NCBI GenBank assembly: GCA_030770545.1
Contig: CM061102.1
Coordinates: 13,260,501 to 13,324,500 of the forward strand
Reading direction: 5' to 3'
Length of the DNA stretch: 64,000 nt
Origin: Macropodus opercularis
Lineage: Eukaryota; Chordata; Actinopteri; Anabantiformes; Osphronemidae
The position numbers were made by a program, and so were the translations under genes. This document shows, piece after piece, positions 11,980-25,015 of the stretch. Positions within the stretch are counted from its first letter, which is position 1. Each line of letters starts with the position of its first letter. Under the pieces are notes generated by a model, which saw nothing but the letters and a program-made list of their open reading frames with translations, was not told where the DNA came from and ran no database searches.

Positions 11980-14900
11980 TCACGCGTGTGGCTCCCCTAT
12001 GGAGGTAGAGCCGTTGGGTTTGCTCTTATTCTTAGTCTTGCGGTGGAGCATGCGGCTAAGCGTGGCGGTTCGGCTTGCCCGCTCCACTGCAGCTGGAGAC
12101 TCCAGGTAAACCAGGTCATTGTGTGACTGGCTCATTCCTGGTTCTTTGCGCTGGTGTCGCCGCCGGAAGAAGAGCTTGGCACTCTTCTGTAAGAAGCTGC
12201 CTGTAAACCAGAAGCAAAGACTACGTCAACACGATATCACTCAAAGCAAAACTGAAACATATTCAGTATTTGACGACCAGCTAAACCAGAAAGGCCCAAT
12301 TTCCTCTTATGGCATTGACATGGAAAAAATTATTGTCTCACCGTCGAATCTGGCTGTACACATCAATTCGTGAACATCTGTAAATTACTTTAGGGTTTAT
12401 GAAAATAAATTTTACTAACTATAAAAACAAGCTAACGTTAAAAAAAGACTGAACAATATCCACCTTAAAAAGCTTTTATTGTTAAAATGTCAGACCTGAG
12501 TGATCTTGACTCTGCAAAGTCAAACTTATTATTGGCCTTTCTTATGATTAAGTTGTCAATAATTAAATATATTGTGATTCTTTGGAGTGGAATAGTGAGA
12601 ATACACTTTGCATTCTGAAGGAAGGTTTTTCCCAAAAAATTGAACTCAAAGTAAAGTATTCACAGTATGTTGTGCATATTGTGCAGCCCCACAGACTAAT
12701 AGCAACTAACTATAGCTAATCCAAACTCATTTTAGATAAGTTAAATAAAAAAAAAAAACTATCTAATTGAGAGCTCTAAAAAACAATATCTACTGTTAGC
12801 AGAAACTACACACACACACGAGTAAGTAACTATAAGTAACCCGTGACGAACTTACTCATCTGGACATAATGCGTGCTTAGCAGAGCTTTCCACTAAGATG
12901 GCAATGATGAGAGTTAAAACAAAAGCAGTTGTCAGATTGTCACAGTAGAGAGAGAGAGAGAGAAACAATTACAACGGACAACATCACTGGAGAGCAACAG
13001 ATGGCCAAAAAAACCTGTTTTAAGTTCTGCCTTTGGAGGATTATGGTTTTGAGGGTTTCTATATAAAGCTCAGCACTGCATTACCATGTCTATTCACAGC
13101 GCCACACAGCTTAGAGTAGCCATCTCTGTGAACTCTCACCTCTGCTCTTCTTACAGTTTGCTTCAGACACACACATGGAGAGTGAGGTATGGTCTAACTC
13201 TTCTCCAGTTTGACTCTCCCAGTCTTCTGGAGGCCGACCAATTCCACTGGGCCCTTCTTGGGGCTCTGACATTTCGGGAGGGCTGCTGGTTCCTGACACA
13301 ATCGCTGTGGTCATATCCTGAGTGGAGCTACCCTCAGACATCGAGGCATCCATCGCTGCAGCATAGCCCGCCATCAAAGCTAACTCATCATCCTGAGACA
13401 AGGGGGTCTGGAATTAAGCATAGTCACATCTTAACACTTCCTACTAAGGCCATATTTCTTCACTGGTGTTGTGAATGTACTGTAAATTTGGGTGTGTTCT
13501 GTTTAAATGAGCATAGGCACATTGGGGCTGTTTTTTTCATTACCGTTCTCCATTTTAATCACTGAAACAGGAACTGTATGTACAACAAATACTTTATAAT
13601 CCAGACACTATCCAATGACATTGCACCACGCCATTGGAGATCTGTTTTGTGTTTTTTCTTTCATTGTCAACCACATTTTTCAGGAACAAAACACCTTATA
13701 AACAATCAGGCACACAGTTTAGCTTCACAACCTCAGTATAGTATTCAAGTGACATGGTTTTACTATGGTGAAATGAAAAAGGGAAGTATAATCAGATAAG
13801 TGTTGTTGAGATCTGGTAATCGAACTCATCCCTACTTTGGCGATGCCAGAGATGATAATGGTACTCTTCTTCACTGGGGACTTCAGTTTCTGCTTGGCAG
13901 ACTCATGGAGTTGTCTGATGGCGGCCTCGGCCACTGGATCTGTGCCATTGAGCATCAGCAGCTCGGTGTCCGAGGAGGACAAGGCCTTGCTGACAGTGGC
14001 CCCCAGCATCGATGCCTGCTCTGAAACACGACGTTCAGACAGCTTGGACTTGTTGACTTTCTGAACAGGGTCTGAGAAACAACAACAAAAATACATCTTA
14101 ACTGACTGCTTCATAACACGAGTGTGAATGAAGATGTGAACATTCTCTGGCTTTCAGGCCATGATTTATCTGATAGGCTTTATCCGAACCTGAGAACTGA
14201 ACCTCTCAGTGAGGATTAAATGTCTTCAGGAACAAAAAAGCAAATCCAGTATCCACTGATTAGCACCACTGGAACACAGTTTAATGGGCATCAAGCCATG
14301 ACAGTGAGTCAGTATGCACACTGGACAGGACCCTGCAGCTTAACACAATTCAGCAATGATTATTGTTATTACTAGAGCCACTCAACATTTCAGGATGTTA
14401 AATGGGTGAGGTGCATGTGTGAATGGGAACCCATGCAATTTCCTGTACAAACATGACATGGACCTAAATCTGTTTGATGTTGCAGTGAGCTGATGTGTCG
14501 GGTTTTCCTTGGAATAATAATCTTTCCTTGGAATGAGTGGGTGGGTGTGCTGATGGTATTTACTGTATCATGCGCTCAGGGCATGAAAGAACACACGTAC
14601 ATAGCTACTTTTTCATCGGTAATGCAGAGGTGCCAAAATATAATGGATAAAGAGAATGCATGCAAATGGTTAATGTCTGTTTGCTAACTGCATGTGGGAA
14701 TTCACAACTCGGGGCAACGTCCAGTCTGGATTTTGTGTGAGAGAAACAGGCCTTACATTTGTGATAGTCATATCAAAATGGCTGCAGCAAAAAGACTATT
14801 TACACTTGGAATAGTCTACTGCTGAGCAAGTTTAAACATCTGCACATTTCTAATGTAGAATTAGAGATGTTGCATTTTCCACTAGCTTTCCTTATTTTGA

Positions 14901-17900
14901 TGCAATTCATCATTTCACAATAGCGACATACGATGTCTACTTTACGTAGATGTCTACTATATCTACATAAATATGAATAAAAGCTATCACGTCTTTGAAT
15001 AATAATTGCATTTAACTATAAGTAACCCATGCAAATTGCTTATTCACACATGCAGCACACATGTAACCACAGTTTCTTGCAGGAGTGTAATACAACAAGA
15101 GGAATGCATGATGATGATAATGATAATTTCCATACTTTCTGGTGGTGTGGTCTTGTTCACTGTATTTAAACATAGGAGTCCAACGTCAAAGCACTGAACA
15201 GCTGTACCTATGTTAAGTCCAAGCGGGAGAGGTCGGCCTGGCTTGCTCTTTACTGCAGTGATGGTGGTGACCACCGTGCCACAAGGCATGACTGTACGGT
15301 CCATCTCCACCCTCTTGTTGGTGGCTGGGGTGGGAGGTTGCCAGGACCTCACTTCACTAGGCTCCAGGTAGGTAAACTGACAAATATAGTTCTCCACAGT
15401 TAATACTATAACTTAGTGGACATGAAATCCCATAGGCAGAATAAGAAGAAAAGGAAAACATGGGTCATAGCTGGTTAATGGAGAAGATGCTCTTACGTCA
15501 GTAGTAAGTGATCCAGTCACTGTGTCTTTGGTCATGAGTGCAAAAGTTTGCTGTCCTTTGGGCTGCTTCTTCACAAGATCAAAAGGCACTGACATTTCAC
15601 CGAGTAAAGAATCTGACAAAGAGATAAGATTTAGTGTAGTAGTACCAAACCATGTGGGAGTCACAGCTCATGAACAATGAAGTCTTTGTAATCATAAACA
15701 ACACACAGATATCACAAGGATGTTGGTTATATTCTGGGCTTTTACTTACTCTCTTGTTGTCCATCATTCATCAACTGAATTTTAAGCTCCTTTGATCGTC
15801 CATTTAATTCACTGGTGGGATAGGAAAATAAATTATTTTGAAAAAGCAACATTCCAAAGACTATGTAGATTAACAAAATTCTCAAAATCAGCCATGGTTT
15901 GCAGAGCTCAAGAGTAAAACTCACAAGATAAATGGCTGGTCCCAGAACGGACTGGTTGTGTTCTTCAAGACAGACGTGTTAAACTTCTGTGGAGGGTCAT
16001 CTAACTGCATCATACACACAGGATTCATGCTGCCTACAAATACAGATGGGAAAAGAAAAAAAAAGTCCACCATGTGTCAAATATGAAGCTTAGCTAAGAG
16101 TTCGTTACTAAAAAGGAAGGAAAACAAATAGGGAAGTGATGAACACTGTGCCATATCTGTAATACAGGGGAAAAAACTGAGGTTGTCTTGAAAAACCACA
16201 GCTTTAACATAAAAGCAAAATAAACAAAGAACCAAAATGAACAGCCTCTAATATGGTAAAATAGCCAGTACATTACTTGGTTAAATTAAAATGGCTTCAG
16301 AAGAAACTGAAAGGGATGTTATCAGTTAGCATTGAGTTAATTACTACTACTTGTTGTTGTTTGCTTTAGTAAATAATGCTGAAGGATCCCATCAAATGAG
16401 AGACCTTGTCTGTTTGATTTACACAAGCAGACATAACAGGGGAGTGTGTTTTGACGCCAGTGTGGCTGTAAGCTTGTGAAAATAGATACGTTTGAAAAAA
16501 CATCCAGCTAATTTCTGGACCAACAATAAGCCTTCCTTTACAATTTTGTAACATGATCAACAAAAAGGAATAAATGCGAGAATAGGTTGGAATGGTGCTG
16601 TTCCAGCAAAACTAACAGGTCATTCTGAATTTAATTCCAACCTGCAGCATCTTCGTCACGATTAAGTGTCACCCGGATGTTTTTCACCAGCAGCTTCCAT
16701 TCGTGGGCACGAGGGGGTTTTGGGGGTGAAACCGCTTTGTTTTGGGCTTCCTATTAGAAAGATTATAGTAAGAAAATAACTCAATATTGATGCACTGACT
16801 GCGGGAATAAAACAGAAATGTGTTTTTTTAATGTACAAAAATAACAACAAAGAGAAATAATGTCCTAAAAGACAGAGACAAACGTTGGTCTACATGGCAT
16901 TCTTCCACTCACCTTGCAGCTCAGCAGCATACAGGGATGCGTCGCACATAACAGCTGCCTCAATTGGTCCTTTATGGCTGCTCTGCTGGAAGAGTTGCCA
17001 ATCTGACACACAAGCAAGATCTTATCAGACACACAGTGAAATATAGTGACTGTGATAAATGGAAGAAAAAAAAAGCACCTCGCTGATCTGTTCCAAGGAA
17101 AAATATGTTGTTTTTGACAGTTCAGAAGAAATTCTATAGATTATTACCAGACTATTATGAGACAGAACAAACAGTCTGTTGATTCCTGTTCACGGGATAA
17201 TGCTTAGTAGAATTACCTGGGTAGAGGTTGGTATGACCTGCAGCGCCTCTGCCTTGATGGTAGGCAACTTCCAGAATACTTTGACCTCCTCATCTTCTAC
17301 TGCTTTTTTTTGTAGATTGAGCTGGAGAATACAGGAGATAAATCAGAGCCATAAGTAGTTTACATTTACAAGAATTGTAATGTTGGAAAAACGATGATTG
17401 CGGCTGCAGAATGATCTAGAACTCCTACAATGTTCTTAATAAAAAGAATTGATTTCCCCCAGTGAATTAATGGAAACTATGTCAGACACAGTTTAACTGC
17501 TCAATGTACATTGTGAGTACAACATTCTGGTGAGTTACTGCCACCTGCAATGTGTTCATTGGATTTTGATTTTTTTTAGAAGGAGTCCATTGTATAGTCA
17601 GCTGCAGAGAACACTTGGAATGATTTTTCAGAGGAAATCCACAGTAATCTACTTTCCAAACACTGACCGTCTCTCTCTATACACTGTCTGGCCAAAAAAG
17701 TCCCTACCATGATTTTACTACCTTTCACTGAACATTTACAACAGTAACTAATGTGTTACAGCTGGCAGCACAATGAGGTCAGCTGGCTACCTAAATATAC
17801 TGAGTGAGGTTTTTCCATCAATGGGCATATTCCAAAATAACAATGCCAAGATTTATCGGGTTCAAATTGTGAAACAGTGCTTAATGGAGCCTTAGACATT

Positions 17901-20900
17901 ACTTTTTACACATGGTTTAACCCTTGTGGGGCCTTCGAGGGGTCAAAACGACCCCACTGTGAAATAGGTGGCGCTCAAAGCTCAAAAACACACACAAGGG
18001 TTGGATAAAACCTTTGTGGGTGTTACATCCAAGCAATGAACACGTGTGGGTCTTCTGATGAACAAGTTCATCCAACCGTCCATCTAGATAAAGCGTGTTG
18101 TGATTTATCATCTGTCTGCAACTGTTTTATCCAACCCGTGTGTGGTTTTTGAGTGCCCCCTATCCAGTCCAAACCATAACATTCTGTTGAGAATATTGAT
18201 GTACTGAACAACACCCAGCAATATCTATACACAATGCTGCTGCTGAAACTCTGGACTGTAGTACAGGAATATAATGACATTATATGCCATTGTGAATGTG
18301 TGCTGTAAGAAATATTAGGTGTGATCTTCCTTGGTACAGCATATATCATGAAAATTATATTGTACAAGAACAAACTCACTGTTGAGTAGCTAGAAAACGA
18401 TCATGATTAATGCTAATTAGTATAATGTGACAAATGAAGCCCAACTTAGTGGAATCTGAACCAACACACTGTAATAACATATACATCGAAATAATCAACT
18501 TTTATTTTGCATTTATGTTGAACTGAAGATCAAGGCCTATAAACATTGCTTCTCTCCTCTTCTGCTAGAACGTAGAGCCTGCCATTGGTCAACACCAAAT
18601 GCTATACTACAGCACTAACGTATGCAATAACTATCTTCATCAGCCTGTCAAACACAAAGAGGGTCTCTTAGAAAAGGTCAAGAAAGTGTACATCAACACC
18701 TACTGGAGTGCATCTGAGAAAGAAAGTGAATGATAAAGTGCACAGAGTGCTAGCAGAGACTGGGCGATCCTGCCCCAGCATGCTTGGATTCCACTGTAAT
18801 ACAGAAGAGTTGCCTGTTTCACGCCAAACAAAGGCCTAATCAGATAACAGTATGAGTGTTTAGATGGATGGAGAAGAAGGGGATCACAGTCTGATAAGAC
18901 CAATATCAGTTTATACAAATATATAAGGCAGACTATGTCAGAATAATGATTAAAAAGACAGCAAGAAACCTTTAAAATAGCTTTAATTCATGTTTAGGAA
19001 GAATATGCTTATGAAGATATGCTGTGACACAAGCAAGGTGAGATATGTCCTTCCAAACCTTCTAAATCAAATAATTGCAAAGATTTCTACCTGATAAGAA
19101 AGTTATACAATACTCTCATTTATCGCAATGTCTTGTTCGTGATAGTAGTAGTATACAGTGTGTGTGTGTATATATGGATATAGTGTGTATGAACCAAAGT
19201 TCAGATTTTGTTTACCAAGAAGAACACTACTAAAGTGCCTGCATTTTACAGGTTAATACTGTTGCAGATCCACACATGGTGTACCTGCTCACGATGCTTT
19301 GGAAAGTGGAGCGCAACCATGTACACTCAGTTTACCGTAGTATAAAGAGTGTGTTATTATGTCACTGCCCAGGTCTCAACACAATTGACAAACCAGGACC
19401 ATTCTAGCCTGAATCTCTGTCAAAAGCCAGTAAATGTTCCAGTGGATAGATGAGACATTTGAAAGGACTTTTCAGATATTTCCAGACTGAAAGAGTGAGA
19501 GTTAAAAAAAAAAAGAGACAAGTGAATCTGCAACATCCAACATGTGTTGCAACAACCAGTGCACAAACAAAACAGAAAACGCCTCAACTCTAATCTCTGC
19601 TTAAGCTCTGTAACCTCTCACTCCTGTAGTATTTATGGTGCAATGAGCTCAAGCCTTAATTCAAATGGAATTAGTTTGTATAGCTTCTTGGATCTATACA
19701 CTAGTGAACAATTAACAACTAAAAGCTAAGCCCAGTTTACTGCACTGAACACTAAGTATCCCAGTAAATCCATTTTCATGTATTCATTTCAACATTACAT
19801 TTAAGTCTAAAGAGGACAGTCTACCCATATTTTACTAGAGAGATAACCATAGTCAACGTTGGGCATGACGAATGCACAGGTAAGAGAAAGCAGTAACTTC
19901 ACAGCACCTTCAGTCCTGTGAAGGTCCCTGACAAATGTGTTACTGGGGAAGAGTCTGACAGTGATTTTAATGAAGTCTTTTGGATATTTGCCAAGCACAG
20001 AAAGATACTCCAACCACTTAATCTAATGCTGCTGCAAGCAGAGAGCAAATGCTGGGCAGCACATCACATTCAATAAAATATCCCAGTAGACTAAACCACA
20101 ATGAAGCATGTGTTAAAGGGATACGTTGCAAAAAGAACAAATTTAACAAAATACATTTTGTCAGCCATTCTGGGACCAGGTGCAGACCACTTACCTGTAG
20201 CTCCAGTGGAGCTATACAGACTGTGTATTTACAAGGACCTGCCGTAGTCATGGTTGTTGACACAGCATTGAGCGAGAACTGAAGCTTCTCCCCAATCACA
20301 GTGCAGCAGGCGGCCTGTTGGGAAGACACAGTAAGGCATTAGTGAAATGTTGATCTGGTGAGGACGTAAGAGCTAAGGTGGGGACAGCGCACGCAAATAA
20401 ACTCACCAATTTGGTTATAACAGAATTTTGCTGAAACAAAAAAGGAAGGTAATCTGATGGATAACCAGATCTAAGTGGAATACACCACATTCACTGCAGG
20501 TTAATGCTAGTCTGCAAATTATGTTACAATAGTAAAGAGTCCACTTACTCAGTGTATTTCTATATGTTTATTCAGAGCGCTCATTCTGATTTCAGGGTGG
20601 GGTTGGTTTGTTTGCATCTAGTTTATTATAATATCCCTTTAAGGTCAACCGAAACACAAACATAGGTGCTGCTGTATTCTTGTCGGCTTGCTCCTCCTTT
20701 GTGCTGAGCTTGACAGATATAATAAGCTTCTTAAAACACACTCACACACCATGTGGGTAAAAATAAGCCTGTGCTCATTAAACACCCTGCATTCACCTGT
20801 GTTTTTGGTACATATCATGATGATTACAAAGAAAGGGCTGAGTTTGCATTGTGAGCACGGCAAAGCAGAGCATCAACACAGTGAGCAATGTGTCCCTGTT

Positions 20901-21875
20901 TGTCTGTTGGTGGCCGTTTGTTTAACACACAATCTGCAACAGGCAGGCACATAATGTGCATGACTGATACATCATTCTTCATCGGACAGAGAAAAAAACC
21001 GGTAAAAACATAACATAAGTGAAGGTTTGGATAAGGGCAAGCTTTTGAACTGAGGTGATAAGAGCGCACGTCATTTTTTGTGGCGCATACCTTGTTCTTG
21101 GTAGACTTCTCAAAGCTAGACACATGGCTGACCATGAGCTCTGATGCTTTAAAGTCATCTTCTTCAAATGTCAAGTAAACAGAACCCTGTTGAGGAAGAA
21201 GATGTGAACACTACAAGTAAAGCAAATGACAATTACAAACGAGGGAAACTACGTTGTAAAAAAATGGAATGGTGCTATCTAAGGGCAAGGCCACTGCCTA
21301 CGTTTTGACTCATTAAACAAATACCAAATGCAGATGGAGGCGATAAACACTTTGTATGCTGGAGTGCTTGTTAGGAATAAGACTAAGGGAGATTCTGTCA
21401 TCTATCGAAAAACATCAGGACGGAGTCAGATGAGTCGGTTTGCAGGTTCTTTACAGGTATCACACCCAACTCTTTGAAAGGTACAGCTTAACTGCCAGTT
21501 TATTACCCACCAGGCCGTGTGACCGGCTGCCTTTTCTTTATTGAAGTCATCTGCCACAGAGTACAGTGATGGTCCGGTGGTCATGAGACTTACCCCACAC
21601 TTCCTTGATTCGTCATTCAAAGCCCTGCACCAGGCTCCTGTCCATTGACTTTTCCAGCTTTTCAGTGACAGCGCCCATCCCAGCAAAGCGGCGGCTTCCT
21701 CCTGCGCTGCATTGTCCTCTGCTGCTCTTTGCTTATCCCCTACTCCCCTTTGTTGGAAATACTGTATGAAATACAGTACTAGAGTAATCACGGATGCGAC
21801 GAACAGTGTGACCATGCATAGCCACTGCGGATCTTCCAAACCAAAGGATGAACTAGAACTTCCCAGCTCGGACAT
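11980..21875 (-). CDS. c2cd2: C2 calcium-dependent domain-containing protein 2 (13 coding exons, 655 aa)
   Basis: Membrane-anchored protein of the C2CD2/TMEM24 family. The paralogue TMEM24 (C2CD2L) moves phosphatidylinositol at ER-plasma membrane contacts, so a lipid-binding role is inferred. Coding exons: 21594-21875, 21091-21186, 20195-20314, 17217-17321, 16913-17002, 16642-16750, 15925-16033, 15750-15811, 15497-15612, 15208-15376, 13836-14071, 13140-13392, 11980-12200 (1968 nt, in phase). One N-terminal transmembrane segment spans residues 18-37; an SMP-like region follows (about 60-245), then a C2 domain (about 246-400). Conserved signatures are PPKPPRAHEWKLLVKNI, DRTVMPCGTVVTT, SSSDTELLMLNGTDPVAE, KKSTIIISGIAK and, near the end, KLFFRRRHQRKEPGMSQSHN. 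The start MSELG was chosen because it sits a few residues before the transmembrane segment, as in human; an upstream in-frame ATG at 21995 lacks such support. The largest intron, 17322-20194, carries a MITE. Confidence 0.95.
17919..18002. repeat. Short MITE with aacccttgtg terminal inverted repeats
   Basis: The element begins aacccttgtg and ends cacaagggtt, perfect 10-base inverted ends 84 bases apart. Inside is a perfect hairpin, ggggtc-aaaac-gacccc (17939-17955). The ends match a short repeat common in teleost genomes. It lies in the largest C2CD2 intron. Confidence 0.7.
17981..18153. repeat. Inverted repeat overlapping the MITE
   Basis: The arm at 17981-18011 (cacaagggttggataaaacc at its end) is repeated in inverse orientation at 18124-18153 with one or two changes, separated by about 112 bases. 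The pair could form a long hairpin, or be two MITE ends in opposite orientation flanking unrelated sequence. Confidence 0.65.
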
Positions 21876-22840
21876 TCTTTGCAAATGAACGCGGTGATTA
21901 CAGCTTAACACGGTACCTCTAAGAAATTTCCTGGAAGTCTCATAGTATGTAGTTACTCTGGGAGCGGCGATATCAATGGGAGCTATTTCCAACAATATAT
22001 ACCAGCACAGATGTCAACCCCAGAGCAAACTGTGCTTATGGTTCTCCATATTGCAGTCCCGCATACGGCTTTTAAACGCAACACAGACGCCCTAAACTAC
22101 GCGAACCGGTTGTAGAGACGTCGACCATTATTGCCGGCCCAATGTTGGTCTACGTGTTCACCTATACCTGCAGAGTAGCACACTCTTCTCCCTGCTAGCT
22201 TAGTTAGCCAACCCCTTCCACGGCTCGCTTGCCTAACTAGCTATTCCTCATTCGCCAGGGCACCGCCAAAGTTTCCTAAAAGGGACTTATTTGTGAAGTC
22301 CATCGTTTTGTTCCACCAGACGACGGCCGGACGCGTAATCTAGATGCCTGGGAAACATCCTGGAAGCGAAGAGTGCAGTCTCTGCCGCGGGACTCTGCTG
22401 CGGCTCAGTCTCGGTCTGACTGTACAAACTTACCGTTTGGACACAGATATGTGGCACAAACTGTAAGTCCCAGAATGCACCGCGCCACGTAAAGGACGTT
22501 GTTTTTGTCGACGCAGGGGGTTTTTTTGGACTGCGGGACTTGCCGTAGATTGTTCCTTCGTCATCCCTATTACATCTACCTGCTCTGTTATTGTAAACAT
22601 TCAACTAGCTAGCATGGGGGTTGCTGCTTTGCGCGATTACAAACAGTACGTTTAGAGTTAGATGCTTCTTTTTCAAAGACTGTGTTGTATTGTCTTTAAT
22701 AGCGACTTACGTGAAATAGGCCCCCGTCGGTTTAACCGCAAAAGGCAAAAAAAGTAAGTTTTCGTCATCCAACGCGACCAGTAGCCATTATCGCCCGACT
22801 TGGCTCGTCGCTTGTAAACTAAATCAACAGTAATTTCGTC
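21876..22840. promoter_or_regulatory. Bidirectional promoter C2CD2 / ATG101
   Basis: The two start codons lie 965 bases apart in head-to-head orientation. The interval is GC-rich between about 22060 and 22560. At 22460-22486 lies actgtaagtcccagaatgca followed by ccgcgcc, a near-consensus ZNF143/THAP11 site of the type found at many housekeeping bidirectional promoters. No TATA box is evident. Transcription starts cannot be placed without RNA data. Confidence 0.65.
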
Positions 22841-23579
22841 ATGAATTGCCGCTCGGAGGTGCTTGAGGTAACGGTGGAGGCAAGGCAGGTTGAAGAAGCG
22901 ATGCTCGCTTTGCTGCACACTATTCTACTGCACCGCAGTACTGGCAAGTTTCACTATAAAAAGGAGGGCACCTACTCCATCGGTACCGTGGGCACGCTAG
23001 ACATCGACTGCGACTTCATCGATTTTACTTTTGTACGAGTGTCCTCCGAAGAGTTGGACAGAATGATCAGGAAAGCGGTATCCGAGTTCAAGGTAATGTA
23101 TGCTTTCACTGCGATTGTTGACTGAATGCTCAACCAGGCCTGTAATTGATCGATTCTAGTATGTGCTTTCACAGGAAGCTTTGAGCAATTCTGGTAGCGA
23201 TGGCATCGGGCAGATTTCTCTGGAGTTCTACCAGAAGAAGAAGTCTCGCTGGCCCTTTTCTGACGAGTGTATTCCCTGGGAAGTGTGGAGCATCAAGGTC
23301 AACGTAGTCAACCTGGCCAATGAGCAAGAGAGACAGATCTGTAGGGAGAAAGTGGGTGAGAAGCTTGGCGAGAAGGTGATCAACGTTGTGGAGGTCATAA
23401 ATCGCCACGAATACCTGCCAAAGATGCCCACCCAGTCTGAGGTCGACAATGTCTTTGACACCAGTCTGAAAGATGTTCAGCCATACCTTTACAAAATTAC
23501 ATACCAGATCACTGACTCTCTGGGCACGTCTGTAAGCACCACCATGAGAAGGCTGATTAAAGACACACTGGCATTGTGA
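22841..23579 (+). CDS. atg101: Autophagy-related protein 101 (2 exons, 218 aa)
   Basis: HORMA-fold subunit of the ULK1/ATG1 kinase complex; it binds and stabilises ATG13 and recruits downstream factors at the start of autophagosome formation in the cytosol. Exon 1 is 22841-23092, exon 2 is 23175-23579, and the 82-base intron has GT-AG ends. The product is 218 residues, the same as human, and opens MNCRSEVLEVTVEARQ. The WF-finger residues Trp110, Pro111 and Phe112 are present (SRWPFSDE), as is the conserved C-terminus MRRLIKDTLAL. The start is unambiguous by alignment. It shares a promoter with C2CD2, which fits a housekeeping role. Confidence 0.98.
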
Positions 23580-25015
23580 GGAAAACCCAACAGAGACAAA
23601 AATGATCATGGATGTGAATAACGTTGTTTCTTGCTGTATCTATTGTATACTCATGTATGATAATTCAGCACTACACCTCCTGTTGGGAACACAAGGAGCC
23701 ATGGGGAAGCATTGCCCGTGGTGTTTTTCTGATGTCTCTACTGTGGGTCTGATTAGGTAGCATTGTTTTAAAGATATATTGTTTTTGCACTATATTACTT
23801 TCCACTATGTTCTATTTATCTTACACCATCAAGTAGTTCAACCTACTGTATATACAGTTGTAAATGGTGTGTTGCTTTCCTATTAGTGAATGTAATAAAT
23901 GTATATTCTAAGTGATGGTAGTTATAGTTCAAAGTCATAGCTCTTTCAAACTGAAGAGTGCCTCTGTAAACCCATCCTAACCTTTGAGATGAGAACAACT
24001 GTTGTCAAAGATCAGCTCCCTAGGCATGAACCAATCAACCTGTTTTTGCACAATAAATATGGATGAGTTTGGAAACGGGTTTCCTCTATCTCCGCGAAAG
24101 CTTCCTTTCAGCACACAGTGTGACGGAGAGTGTGACCTTAGACGTGAGTAGGACAGGATTTCCATTTTTTCAAATGAAGGCAAGCATTTCCTAAGTTCAC
24201 TCCCAAATTTCCACAAGTGTCACAGTGGCCCACAGCTTGGAAAACATCCCCCCTGACTCAGGATGACCTGCCAACAGGATGATGTGTGTGCATTTTTACT
24301 TAAGAGAGTTGCACAGGTATATTTGTCTACCCCGCCGCACTGTTGAAACTGTCATCTGCCTGTTAATTATCTTTGGTGGGTTGAAAAATAAAGATTAGGA
24401 TGTACAATGAAATGCAGAGTCATATTTAATTGAAAACCTTGTGTCTACGGATAGTGGATGATGAAATATGATGTTAGTGCTCTGGCTATAGACTGAAAAA
24501 ATATCCCTTCACCTTACAAATGCCATTTCCAGAAATATTTTTTAGTAACATCTAATTTCTGTCTGACATTTATAAGCTTTCATTTATGCAAAAATAAAAG
24601 ACAGCCTTCAGAAAATACCAAATATAAAATTTTCACAAAAACAAGCTAAAATCGTGTACTCATTTCCACATCTATCAAACCTGGAAGGGTTTCTACATAC
24701 AACTGGTGTATGACTTTTTCTTTTGTGCAGTAGCTTTGGTTTGTATTTTTGGATGGTAATGGAAGTAATTTTAGAAATTCAGCAAATCTAGCAAGAAAAT
24801 ATAGACGATACCTTGTTTAAATTCAGAAGCCTTAGTCTGATTGATGTTATAGGAGTTAAACAAAGATTCATGCTTGTTGGAAATACAGATCAAAAGTACA
24901 TACAATGTCACTAAGTTGTTCTAATATCTTGATTGAAATTAGTTGTGGGGCCTGAATAGTTACCAAAAAAAAAAAAAAAAGCCACAAATGACTGTACTGT
25001 ATAAATATTGTCCAT
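23580..25015. other. ATG101 3' UTR and convergent spacer towards ZBTB21
   Basis: AATAAA at 23894-23899 is the likely ATG101 polyadenylation signal. A second AATAAA-like motif lies near 24388. Beyond this is AT-rich sequence with a poly-A run at about 24965-24980. ATG101 and ZBTB21 are tail to tail here. No further gene is visible. Confidence 0.6.

Noticed and set aside
13086..13565. 159-codon plus-strand open frame
   Set aside because: Antisense to C2CD2 exon 12 and its flanking introns; no domain and no splice logic.
23169..23609. 146-codon minus-strand open frame
   Set aside because: Antisense shadow of ATG101 exon 2.
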